Source: Russula earlei (Eukaryota > Basidiomycota > Agaricomycetes > Russulales > Russulaceae). Taken from it: 11,673 bases of DNA. Made by a program: the position numbers and the translations under genes. This document shows, piece by piece, positions 1 through 7,591 of the stretch. Each line of letters opens with the position of its first letter. Positions within the stretch are counted from its first letter, which is position 1. Where the stretch lies: assembly GCA_025769875.1 (NCBI GenBank), contig JAGFNK010001277.1, forward strand, positions 1 through 11,673, in the 5' to 3' direction. A model generated the notes under the pieces. That model saw only the letters and a program-made list of their open reading frames with translations, searched no databases and was not told the origin of the DNA.

Positions 1-432
1 TGCGACAGTGGAGGTGGACGGGGGTGGAGGCGACGACTGAGGGCAACCCTGGGGCGATGGTGGCTGTGGCTGACAAGGGCATGGTGGTGGCTTGTGAGAC
101 GGTGGTGGAGGTGGTGGCGTGTGGTGCTAAGATTTGGTGGCTGAGGCTGAGGCTACGCGGCGGCTGACGAGACTAAGGCGGCTGGCAAGGCTAAGAGCGC
201 GGTGGCGGTGGTTGACTGATCTGAAGCTGGGGCGACGGAGACGGCTGGCAAAACTAGGGGCACGGTGGCGGCGGCTGAGACTGAGAAGGCTGAGGCTGAG
301 GGCAGGGTGGAGATGGTGGCGGCTGGCAATGCTGGTGCTATGACGGACTGGGCTGAACTGATGAGTACGGGCGAGGCTAAGACGGAGACTGATGCGAAGT
401 CGGCGGCTGGCACGACTGAGGCTACTGTGTGA
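1..432 (+). other. GC-rich low-complexity block; possible Ala/Gly/Lys/Thr-rich coding remnant
   Basis: The block is built from short GGCTGAG, GACGG and GGTGG-like words. The 9-mer CGGCTGGCA occurs at 179, 242, 320 and 404. The spacings (63, 78 and 84) are all multiples of three, so in one plus frame each copy reads as a small Ala/Thr-Ala-Gly peptide. That frame is open from 220 to the TGA at 430-432 (70 codons, rich in Ala, Glu, Thr and Lys) and has a TGA at 217-219 just before it. In-frame periodicity hints at a decayed repetitive protein or a gene end entering from the left. No start, domain or known family is visible. Opposite-strand and other-frame ORFs here are equally low-complexity and unconvincing. 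Confidence 0.3.
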
Positions 433-457
433 CGGACAAGACAGTCCGTAAAGAGTC

Positions 458-1480
458 GTGTGGCTTATTCATCAACCGTCCACCTGTCCACTCCTACTCC
501 AGGACAACGACAGGGTGTTCTTCCCTTCCCAGAGCTGCTCACCATACCTTGCTCTACCCCTCTATTTCAACCCCCTAAACACCTCATGGGCTCGAAGCAA
601 CATGCTTCAAAACGCCGGCCTGCACCAACACATACTACTGGCCAAAGGAAGGCTGCCCGAAAAAAAACTGGTGGAAATGAAAAGTGACAGCTCAGGCACT
701 CCCACTCGACCAAAGCAATCACAACCACGAGCTCAGGCTTCCAAGACATCCCTTCCTGCTATTGATGAGGATGCAAAATTGTCGCAAAGGCACACGGCCT
801 CGATGTCGACTCACCCACACAGCTATATGGCTGGCCACGAATCGCTTACAAGAGCACATATGTGCGTATTCCTTTCGTGCCATCTCCTCTTCGTCCTCAC
901 ATCATCATCGTCACTGCCAGCACGCCACCCTCACCCCCATCAACTGCCGCACCTCGCCCTCAACGCCCCCACCTTCACCATGCACCGACGAGTCCCAACA
1001 CACAGCCGAAGACCCGTACCCGCGCCGTCTTTGTTGCCATCGGACGGTGTTGCTACTGTACATTTGGTATGCTTTTCTCCCCTTTTTTACTAGACTCTCA
1101 TTTGTTAGTCAGAGATCTGCACGCCGCCTATGCGTCCATTTCCCAGCTTGCCGCCATCTTCCCTCTCCCTTTCTACTTCCACGCCCCCTCGCTCCTCTAC
1201 CTCGCATCTGCCATCCAAGTTCTCCAATCGTCCCACCCGCAATCGCGTTTCGGCAGCACCATCAGCGCCCAAGCGACCACCCACCAGCACTCTCCCTATC
1301 CCCCCTCCAGCCTCTCCTTTGCATTGTCTCCCCCTCCTCGTCGCGACTCGACCACACCCCTCGTCACCACACCTGGCCTCAGCCATCCTTCACAAATCGC
1401 CACATGCCACTACCACAGCCGCTGGAGACCACGACTCGATACCTCATGTCGTCCAGCTTCGGTCCCCTTCTCATGTCTAG
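458..1480 (+). CDS. Doubtful two-exon gene, Ser/Pro/His-rich, unrecognised
   Basis: One plus frame is open from 458 to 1066 and again from 1109 to the stop ending at 1480. Between them lies a possible 42-bp intron (1067-1108) with donor GTATGC, a TACTAGA branch-like site and acceptor TTAG; removing it deletes an in-frame TAG and keeps the frame. The first ATGs in frame are near 602 and 677, so the true start is unknown. The product would be disordered, rich in Ser, Pro, Thr and His, with no domain I recognise. The DNA is C-rich and stop-poor, and the other two plus frames are also long and open (684-1559, 862-1563), so openness is weak evidence. Around 780-860 a different frame reads more like ordinary protein, so this could be a frameshifted relic. 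An AATAAA follows at 1559. Confidence 0.25.
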
Positions 1481-1558
1481 ATTTCCTTTCATATGCCTGT
1501 CTTTTGTGCTTTTCCTGTCCCTTAGCCTTAGTTCTAACCTGTATCTGCTACCATGTTG

Positions 1559-1564
1559 AATAAA
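1559..1564 (+). terminator. Candidate poly(A) signal AATAAA
   Basis: An exact AATAAA lies 79 bp after the stop of the possible gene ending at 1480. The stretch before it is T/C-rich, as is common in fungal 3' untranslated regions. This is the only independent hint that a transcription unit ends here. Confidence 0.35.
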
Positions 1565-1829
1565 GTTGCCCTGTTGTTCCCTTATCATCTGTGTGAACCT
1601 GAGTGCAGTCGAATGAACAAACGCATTCTCGCGTTCCCCGCCAGGTGCTCCTCCTCTTTGGAGCTTCAGTCTTATGAAGTCATTCTGCATTCTTGGACAC
1701 ACTTCACCGCCCCATGGGCTCAGGTGTGCACTTCCTGGGCGGGCTCCTTCTCGGCACATGACCATGCTACTGTCACACGATATGAGGGAAACGACGTTGC
1801 ACCACCACAATGCTTGAGTCAAAAACACT

Positions 1830-1990
1830 ATGGGGCTGCCTCAAGACAGCCCATGGGTACAACATGAGGGAAAAATAATAGATATAGACCATGATTTTGA
1901 GTTGTAATTCATCTAATACACATGTGGAGGTGGCTTGAGTCCAGCTCCACCAATTCTCACTCAAATCTCATGAAAACAATGGGGCTGCCT
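1830..1990. repeat. Direct repeat ATGGGGCTGCCT, two copies 149 bp apart, each in a hairpin
   Basis: The 12-mer ATGGGGCTGCCT is at 1830-1841 and 1979-1990, both preceded by an A-rich AAACA-like stretch. Each copy starts a small hairpin: GGGCTG pairs with CAGCCC in the first, and GGGCT with AGCCC in the second. The pair could mark the edge of a short inserted element or of the neighbouring transposon. Confidence 0.5.
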
Positions 1991-2155
1991 AGCCCTCATT
2001 CAGGCAATTCAAGGACAATAAGTTTTATGTGAATTGAAGCTGTTTTGAGGGAGATATTTGCCCCGCACATTTGAGAGGGTTTTTTGCACCGATTTGGGTG
2101 GAATTCAAACTCTGCCAAGTGTGCTGAAAACGGCAATAATATGAGTTTTTAGTCA

Positions 2156-2228
2156 CTTGTGATTTGCATGTTTGCTTGTGATTTGCATATTTGCTTGTGA
2201 TTTGCATATTTGCATATTTGCATATTTG
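2156..2228. repeat. Tandem repeat: three 19-bp units then 8-bp CATATTTG units
   Basis: Units starting at 2156, 2175 and 2194 read CTTGTGATTTGCATRTTTG, with one G/A difference in the first. They are followed by two more CATATTTG units (2213, 2221). This is a replication-slippage type repeat about 100 bp before the first start codon of the Harbinger-type element. Confidence 0.85.
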
Positions 2229-2328
2229 TGTGTGATTGCACATGTGTAAGCCCTTTGTCAGTACCTTTTTCACCTTCACTTTGGCATCGCCCCACACTTT
2301 ATTTTCCTGATCCTGATCATCACCTCCC

Positions 2329-3858
2329 ATGCAGACCCACTTGTCAAGAAGCTCTGATTCCTCTGCAGAAGAAACCTGAGCAGATATCAAGGCAAGATGG
2401 ATGACTGAGGAGGAAGCCAAGATCTTAAACTTCCTCTTGGAGCACAAGGACCAAATGACGTCCAACACTATGTTCAAGGATCAAGTCTTCAATGAGGCGG
2501 CCAGTCAAACTAGGTCCCTTTGTAAGAAGGTTGGCTTCAAAACTCTGAGCTTGTGCAAGATGAAGTGGCAAACGGTACATGTTTCCTCTTTTCACTACAC
2601 CGCAACACTGACACTGTTCAACTAGATGAAGACTGACTGGGACACCATTTCAGTGATCAAAAAACAAGTCTGGTGTGGCTTGGGATGATGTGACAGGAAT
2701 GGACATATCAGCAGAAAATCAAAATCAGGCAGTGTATGATGAGCTGGTCGCGGTGCATCTGTAACTCCTGATTTGTCGACAATATCTTACTTAGTAGGAC
2801 AAATCAGTGGTCAAGAAGTTCCACCACAAGGGCTGGCCACATTGCAAGGCCATGGAATCTCTTGTAGGAACAAAAACCAAAGGCAAACATGTGTACCGGG
2901 CTTCGCAGCCAACACCTCATGCTGAGCATGCTCCATCCCAGCCACCTACTCCTGCTCACCTGACCCCCAATTTGTCTCAAGTCAGCGGCAGCAGGAGGGC
3001 ATCGACTTCACCATCAAATACCTCATTGGACTTCACAAATACCTCATTCAACTTTATAACCAACAAGCATAAATCACCTCACATTGACAATATCCTGATG
3101 TCTGAAACATCTTCAGCTAAAAAACAGAAGGGTGACACCATGGTGTCTGCTGTCATGGGTGTTACAGCAGTCATGAACAGAGTTGTTGATGTCTTTGACT
3201 CAACTGTCCATTCTCTTGGTCTCTCCCTGCCCATGCCTAAATTCGCACCCACACCCGCACCCACACCCACACCTGCACCCACACCCACACCTGCACCCAC
3301 ACCCACACCTGCACCCACACCCACACCTGCACCCACACCCACACCTGCACCCACACCCACACCTGCACCCACACCCACACCTGCACCCACACCCACACCT
3401 GCACCCACCACCCACACCTGCACCCACACCCACACCTGCACCCACACCCACACCTGCACCCACACCCACACCTGCACCCACACCCACACCTGCACCCACA
3501 CCCACACCTGCACCCACACCCCACACCTGCACCCACACCCACACCTGCACCCACACCCACACCTGCACCCACACCCACACCTGCACCCACACTTGCAGGT
3601 GATACCATACCTTGATTTTTGGCACTTCCCGAGTATGCACATCAGACACTGGCAGTCCAACGCCTTGCCAGTGATATCAAGGATATCACAAATGGTTGTT
3701 GGTTGCCAACTGATGATATTGTCCCAGCATTATCCCTGTGTGCCAATTGCAGCATCGGAGAGGTGGATGGCTACCTCACACTCATATCTGTGGAGTCATC
3801 ATGTGAGTTTGCATGTGGATACATATGTAATCTGGTGGAGAAAGTGAAGCAAGCATAA
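2329..3858 (+). pseudogene. Myb/SANT-like DNA-binding protein, Harbinger accessory gene (broken)
   Basis: Three exons can be read. Exon 1 (2329-2574) starts MQTHLSRSSDSS and contains a Trp-anchored Myb/SANT helix set (RWMTEEEAKILNFLLEHK ... KMKWQT). Intron 1 is 2575-2625 (GTACAT..CTAG). Exon 2 (2626-2752) contains SGVAWDDVTG. Intron 2 is 2753-2797 (GTGCAT..GTAG). Exon 3 (2798-3858) opens [15 protein letters not shown], then KGKHVYRAS, a Ser/Pro linker, an 18-bp minisatellite (Pro-Thr-Ala repeats), and a C-terminal stretch ending VEKVKQA. The domain order matches the Myb_DNA-bind_3-like proteins abundant in Agaricomycetes. Breaks: TGA at 2377, one extra A in the run at 2659-2664, two extra C in the minisatellite, and TGA at 3613. 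AATAAA follows at 3897. The start is the first ATG in frame; the intron positions are my inference. Confidence 0.75.
3245..3597. repeat. 18-bp minisatellite CCCACACCCACACCTGCA, about 18-19 units
   Basis: The unit encodes Pro-Thr-Pro-Thr-Pro-Ala in the host reading frame. Copies are almost identical. Two units carry one extra C (near 3408 and near 3520), so the frame shifts twice, giving Thr-His-Cys and then His-Pro-Leu repeats. The unit has no stop in any of six frames, which is why long ORFs appear on both strands across it; none of those is a real gene. Confidence 0.95.
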
Positions 3859-3896
3859 GCAATGATTTGTGTTGTTGTGTCATGTATGTGTATCCA

Positions 3897-3922
3897 AATA
3901 AATATTTCACATATTGTGAAAT
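3897..3922 (+). terminator. Poly(A) signal plus 3' hairpin of the Myb/SANT-like gene
   Basis: AATAAA at 3897-3902 lies 38 bp after the stop. It is followed directly by a perfect hairpin: ATTTCACA (3904-3911), loop TAT, TGTGAAAT (3915-3922). The poly(A) signal fits the 3' end of the first Harbinger gene; a role for the hairpin is inference. Confidence 0.55.
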
Positions 3923-4001
3923 TACATGTGATGTGCCAAAAAACATTTCTGTCAAAAAGTTGCATGCTTTGTCCCCATTGTTGTCCCCTCCCTCGCTCAA
4001 G

Positions 4002-4687
4002 ATGCCTGATAACCCTCATCAGCAATGGGTACAATGGCGACACCAACGGCTCTATGTCATGTTAAAAGTCAACTGTTCTCTTACTTTGCTGCCAAGCATT
4101 ACTTGAGCTCCTTGAGCCCCTCTATCGTCCTCCTATCCCATATCACACATCTTCATACACTGGGGCTAAGTGGGTTGAGGACCTACTCACTGGCCATCCA
4201 GAGTGCATTTGGACTGAGCTTGGGGTGCATAAAAAAGTATTTATCATCCTCCAGTGGATCCTCCAATGACTTGGTATCTCATCATCATGACACGTCCAAG
4301 TCGAAGGACAAATTGCTCTCTTCCTTTATACAGCTGTCACAGGGCTGCCATTGACACATGTTGGAGAGTGTTTTCAGCAGTCACCCCGCACCATTTCAAA
4401 GTAAGTATCTCTCAGGTTTCTTTCAGATGTCGTCTGATGGATAGCTAGGTATTTTAATAAAGTTCTAGATGTTCTCTCGAGCCCTCCCTTCTACACCACA
4501 TTTGTGTGCCTTCCCAATGTTGATTCACCCCCTCACCCCTTTATCCAAATTAACCCCAAATTCTTTCTATTTCTCAAGGACGCGCTGGGTGCTATCGATG
4601 GTACACATATCGACTGTTTTGCCACTGCTGCAGAGTGTGATGTGGCAAGGAACTGCAAAGGAGGTCTCATGCAGAACTGCCTTGGAG
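4002..4687 (+). pseudogene. PIF/Harbinger DDE transposase, 5' part only (broken, truncated)
   Basis: The start is taken at ATG 4002. An extra A in the run 4064-4067 moves the reading into the frame that carries a helix-turn-helix-like region (YTGAKWVEDLLTGHPE, then GQIALFLYTAVTGLPLTHVG). An intron at 4401-4448 (GTAAGT..CTAG, phase 2) joins ..RTISK to YFNKVLDVLSSPPFY. Then comes LKDALGAIDGTHID, whose Asp (4597-4599) is the first residue of the DDE triad, and GGLMQNCLGV. The gene stops at 4687 against an LTR-like element, so the second Asp and the Glu are missing. Two in-frame TGA codons (4267, 4288) fall where relatives carry Arg, consistent with CGA-to-TGA change. Family assignment is firm on motif grounds; start and splice sites are inferred. 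Confidence 0.8.
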
Positions 4688-4734
4688 TGTTAGGATTCTT
4701 GCATTCTTGTCTGTTTACCTATGCTTGGTGACTT

Positions 4735-4861
4735 ATCTCTGCTTACTCATCTCTGCTTAGTGATTGCTTAGTGACCCGCTTACTCATTGATCAGTAATTG
4801 CTTATTCATGGCTTACTGATTGATGATAGATACTAGGAAAGAATAACTCACGCGTGAGTCA
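4735..4861. repeat. GCTTA-motif cluster and a 14-bp palindrome in the LTR-like element
   Basis: GCTTA followed by CTCAT, GTGAT or similar recurs about six times between 4735 and 4820, a degenerate short-period repeat. It is followed by the perfect palindrome ACTCACGCGTGAGT (4846-4859), which contains an ACGCGT core and, with the next bases, TGAGTCA (4855-4861). These match known yeast-type MluI-box and Gcn4/AP-1 sites, but function here is inference. Confidence 0.5.
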
Positions 4862-5058
4862 TTTCTTACACTTTCCAATTGCGCTCTACGTTTTCGGATA
4901 CTACTGTGTTACCAAGTGGTTTGGGGTCCGGAAGATGCTGGAACACCTGAACTATGGGCTGCACCATTTGCATGATATGTGCATCAGATCTTGATCACTT
5001 ATGTTTGTTGATATCGTGATCGGAACGTGTTGATTGTATCTTTCTGAAGATGTATTGA

Positions 5059-5237
5059 AGAAGCAATGAGTAGCATTGCTTCTGTCCCAGATGTTCTTGT
5101 ACCACCATGTATGTTGCTTCCTTGATTAGGAAAGTACTTATGACACCAAGATTGCTACTAGGGAAGCACTTAATGCTTCCAGCACCAAGATCATTTACAT
5201 AGAAGCAACCTTGCTTCTATGAGCCACGTTTTGCTTC
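5059..5237. repeat. Array of eight GAAGCA/TGCTTC hexamers, six of them in three perfect hairpins
   Basis: GAAGCA lies at 5060, 5163 and 5202, and TGCTTC at 5077, 5115, 5174, 5212 and 5232. Perfect hairpins form at 5059-5083 (10-bp arms), 5162-5180 (7-bp arms) and 5198-5221 (11-bp arms, 2-nt loop). The array ends 50 bp before the TATA box, the position expected of upstream activating sites in an LTR. Confidence 0.8.
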
Positions 5238-5286
5238 TATAGCACCGACCAGTACTACAGTAGCACAAACCTTATCCCTGTAGGGC

Positions 5287-5330
5287 TATATAAGGCCCCC
5301 AGTTGTAACAGTTGAGCCCTAAGCTCGACT
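5287..5330 (+). promoter_or_regulatory. LTR core promoter: TATATAA and start-site stem-loop
   Basis: TATATAA is at 5287-5293. GCCCTAAGCTC starts at 5316, 29 nt after the first T of the TATA box. It lies in an 8-bp stem (5310-5317 with 5323-5330) around loop CCTAA, with one U-G wobble. The same layout is found in two other LTRs of this window. Confidence 0.6.
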
Positions 5331-5558
5331 TAGTTTGCCAATCCCAAACAGTTGACTCCTACCCTGTCTGCAGAGCCCCTCTCATCTTATTGCCATACTC
5401 CAGAAGGATCTAACACTCCTTCCCCTCCACGAGTATTGCTTGCTTGACTCAAGCATATCTGCATTGGTAGGATGCATTCATAGACGTGACCATTGATCTT
5501 ATTTAAGGCACTTTGGAGCCTTAACACTGCAGCCGATAGTTGCCTAGCAGGTAGAGGG

Positions 5559-6135
5559 TGTTATGGCATCACAGCTGTAAGAGTGTTAGCTCAAGATTCA
5601 GTGGGGCCAAGTCCCTGTGACTTGGTTCAAGGGTTCAGTGGGGGCCGGCTCAAAGAGACCAGGTCAAGGGTTTAGCATCTCAAGGCTGAGTCAGACAATG
5701 ACTCAGTCTGCAGACAGAGTCGATCTTCTGGTTTCACAGATGAGGAGGATGATGAGAGAGAAGTCGAGGAGGAAGAGGAACACAAAGGTCCCTTGTGGCA
5801 AATTCAAGTCAAGCAGAGTATAAGCCAGCACATGCAAGTTGTGATTTGAGAGAGTATACAGGGCAAGGGATGCGACAGGAAATGGGACAAAGCTAAGCTT
5901 GGGGCATTCCCCAGCTTTTACAGGCGCTTAAATACTGTATCTAGTGAGGCTGTACAGTACCATATGTAGAACAATAGATAAAGGTGAACCAATAGCAAAA
6001 GGAACTCAAACAATAGGTGAAATACAATAGGTGAAACAATAAAAGATCATCAGTATCAAGGGATGAAACAGTAACCAAGGGGAGAACAATAACAAAGAAG
6101 TTAGAGACAAACTGACAAGGGGGTTATTCATGACA
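5559..6135 (-). mobile_element. Solo LTR, 577 bp, flanked by GAGGG target duplication
   Basis: Read on the minus strand, it starts TGTCATGAATAACC and ends GATGCCATAACA. It is flanked by identical 5-bp repeats GAGGG (5554-5558 and 6136-6140), the size expected for LTR-retrotransposon integration. Its U3 holds repeated CAATAG words, including two CAATAGGTGAAA copies (6011, 6025). A TATTTAA box is at 5934-5928. No internal coding region separates the ends, so it is a solo LTR left by recombination. It sits in the tail of the neighbouring gypsy pol: removing it and one GAGGG lets the tail frame run on for 15 codons from Leu to a TAA. The alternative is that it is the gypsy element's own 3' LTR and one GAGGG is coincidence; the lack of a polypurine tract argues against that. 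Confidence 0.65.
5895..5934 (-). promoter_or_regulatory. Core promoter of the solo LTR
   Basis: TATTTAA begins at 5934 on the minus strand, and GCCCCAAGCTT begins at 5905, again exactly 29 nt downstream. An interrupted palindrome (GGGG CATT CCCC flanked by AAAGCT/AGCTTT, with an AAGCTT bulge) covers the same spot. Confidence 0.5.
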
Positions 6136-7591
6136 GAGGGTCTGTCTCCAGCACCCTTCAAACTGCTTCTCTGTGTCAAAGCAGTCTAGATCATGTTCAC
6201 CTTGGCCATAGTTATAAAGGTTGTAACAAGGGGTGGCCTGGAGGATCTTGCCATAGTCTCCATGTCCTTCTCCGTTCTTCCCCCTTACTCTCAGCTCTCC
6301 CAAGGCAACATTGTAGGCCACATACCTGGCTGGTTTGTTGCCCCAAGTCACACCATCAGGGATGTCAATCCCTGTGTGGTGTCTGTCAGCGTCCCATCAT
6401 ACCCAAGGCTCTCCAGGGTGGGCAACCTGGTCAAGAGTGCTGGTAGGGGATGTCACATTCCAGTCCCCAAGCTGAGCGTCAACTTGGTCAGCAGGGGGTC
6501 CAAATTCAAGGGGACACATGTCTGCTTCTCCTTCCCCAGTACCATGTTCATCCATTCCTTGGAGAAGGAGATGACAGAAGTGTCAGGAGTGGTAATTTTG
6601 AGTGGCCCCTCTGCTCCAGAGAGGTCAGATTGGGGAACAATCTCAGTAGTAGGAGTTTGAGACATGTGGGAGTGATGATGTGGGGGTGAGGAAACAGAGG
6701 GCATCCTTCGCTGGATCCATATAACCTGTATGGCAGTGGGGTTCTTTCTGTGGTATTCCTCTATTAGTCTAGACACTTTGATGTTCTCTACTGGTTCCCA
6801 AGAGTCATGGGCTTTGGAGTATCCTTCCCACTGGACTTGATACTCCAGTTGTTTCCTCCTTCCAGTTTGTCTTGAACCTAAAATTGTTGCTACTTCATAT
6901 TCCTCTTCTCCTTCCACCAATTCTGCTTCTGGATTGGTGTAGTTGGCCCCATGTTCCTCCATTTCCTTGTAAGGTGTCAAAAGGATGCATGAAATGTGTT
7001 ATGGATCCTCCAGCGGTTAGGGAGATCCAATCTGTATGTCACCAGGCTGATCACCTCCATGATTTCAAAGGGCCCATAACATGTTGGGCATAGTTTCACT
7101 GTAGGATGTGTCATTTTTAGGTTGGTGCTGTCAAGCCATACCCTTTCTCCTTTCTGATAAGGTTGGAAACCACTTCTTTGCTTCCACATCAGGGAAGCGA
7201 TTTTCATTGCTTCTTGTGCCTGTGATCTCACTTCCTGGATTCGGACTTTCCAATTGTCTATTCTTGGTATCTTGCTTTCCCAATTTGGTTGGTGTGCCTT
7301 GGGTGTAAAGCCCATCCATAAGAAGAAAGGGGACTGCTTGGTTGTCTCAGAAACGTTAGAATTCATCGTGTATTGCACCAGAGGCAGCCAGTCCACCCAG
7401 TTGTCTTGTTGGTGGTTGCAAAAGATCCTGAGTGACATTTCCATTGTCTGATTTGTCCTTTCTGATTGTCCATCTGTCTGGGGATGGTGGGCAGTGCTGA
7501 TATTCTGTTTGATATGCAGCTGGTCACAAAGTTCCCTAATAGACTTGGAACTTATTAGTTTGTCATGATCGGATATGATCTTGCTTGGTAC
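6136..7591 (-). pseudogene. Ty3/gypsy chromovirus-type pol 3' part: integrase, chromodomain, tail
   Basis: On the minus strand from 7591 the integrase core reads VPSKIISDHDKL.., then HHPQTDGQSERTNQ, giving the second catalytic Asp (SDHD) and the catalytic Glu (QSE). The integrase C-terminus follows (YGPFEIMEV.., RIHNTFHAS). At 6979-6982 one T is missing from a T-run, which ends the frame at 6977. The chromodomain continues in the next frame (YEVATIL.., YQVQWEGY, SWEP, LIEEYH; about 6905-6740). After a TGA at 6453-6455 and another frameshift, a tail with VTWGNKPARYVAYN and YNYGQGEHD runs into the solo LTR at 6135. Reverse transcriptase, RNase H, protease and gag are absent. The 5' side is cut at 7591 by a copia LTR. 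The chromodomain should direct insertion to marked chromatin (family knowledge). Confidence 0.85.

Larger units (their letters stand above)
1565..2328. other. No convincing gene; AT-rich flank of the Harbinger-type element
   Basis: I find no supported coding region. ORFs on either strand here have no recognisable content. The stretch becomes AT-rich after about 1860 and contains two copies of a 12-mer (1830, 1979) and a 19-bp tandem repeat (2156-2228). The left end and promoter of the Harbinger-type element that follows should lie somewhere here, but I could not identify a terminal inverted repeat. Confidence 0.5.
2329..4687 (+). mobile_element. Decayed PIF/Harbinger-type DNA transposon with two genes, 3' end lost
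   Basis: Two genes lie in tandem on the same strand: a Myb/SANT-like DNA-binding protein (2329-3858) and a DDE transposase (4002-4687). This two-gene arrangement is the known plan of PIF/Harbinger elements, in which the Myb-like partner assists the transposase. The limits given are those of the coding parts. No terminal inverted repeat or TAA-type target duplication could be recognised on the left, and the right end is removed where the LTR-like element begins at 4688. Both genes carry nonsense codons and frameshifts, so the copy is dead. Confidence 0.75.
4688..5415 (+). mobile_element. LTR-like element TGTTAG...CTAACA, 728 bp, inserted in the transposase gene
   Basis: The left end TGTTAG (4688) abuts the broken transposase and the right end CTAACA (5410-5415) is its inverted match. 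A TATATAA at 5287 with a start-site motif 29 nt downstream places a promoter 129 bp before the right end, as expected for U3-R-U5 order on +. No clear 5-bp target duplication flanks it: TGGAG is on the left and CTCCT on the right. The inverted match actually extends outward to ten bases (GGAGTGTTAG / CTAACACTCC, 4684-5419). On the minus strand a purine run GGAGGGGAAGGAG lies just outside the right end and would suit a polypurine tract of an element in the opposite direction. It may be a solo LTR, one LTR of a deleted element, or less likely a terminal-inverted-repeat element. Confidence 0.55.

Noticed and set aside
153..413. Minus-strand Ala/Ser/Val-rich ORF
   Set aside because: It mirrors the plus-strand repetitive block; the in-frame periodic peptide is on the plus strand and nothing supports transcription from the minus strand.
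1379..1828. 149-codon minus-strand ORF
   Set aside because: It spans the plus-strand AATAAA region, has no recognisable motif, and its composition is unconvincing.
2156..2228. ATTTGCAT octamers in the tandem repeat as POU-factor sites
   Set aside because: POU homeodomain factors are animal proteins; the octamer arises from the repeat unit.
3079..3660. Long minus-strand and alternative plus-strand ORFs across the minisatellite (Val-Gly, Trp-Val or Cys-Gly repeats)
   Set aside because: They are by-products of an 18-bp unit with no stop in any frame; outside the repeat they have no protein-like content.
4025..4354. 109-codon plus-strand ORF starting at 4025
   Set aside because: It is a shadow frame; the transposase motifs are in the neighbouring frame that continues through the intron to the DGTHI motif.
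5493..5823. Plus-strand ORFs across the left part of the solo LTR
   Set aside because: They start in flanking sequence and run into LTR DNA; no family similarity is visible.
6193..6660. Plus-strand ORF of 155 codons opposite the gypsy pol
   Set aside because: It is the shadow of the chromodomain and tail coding sequence on the minus strand.
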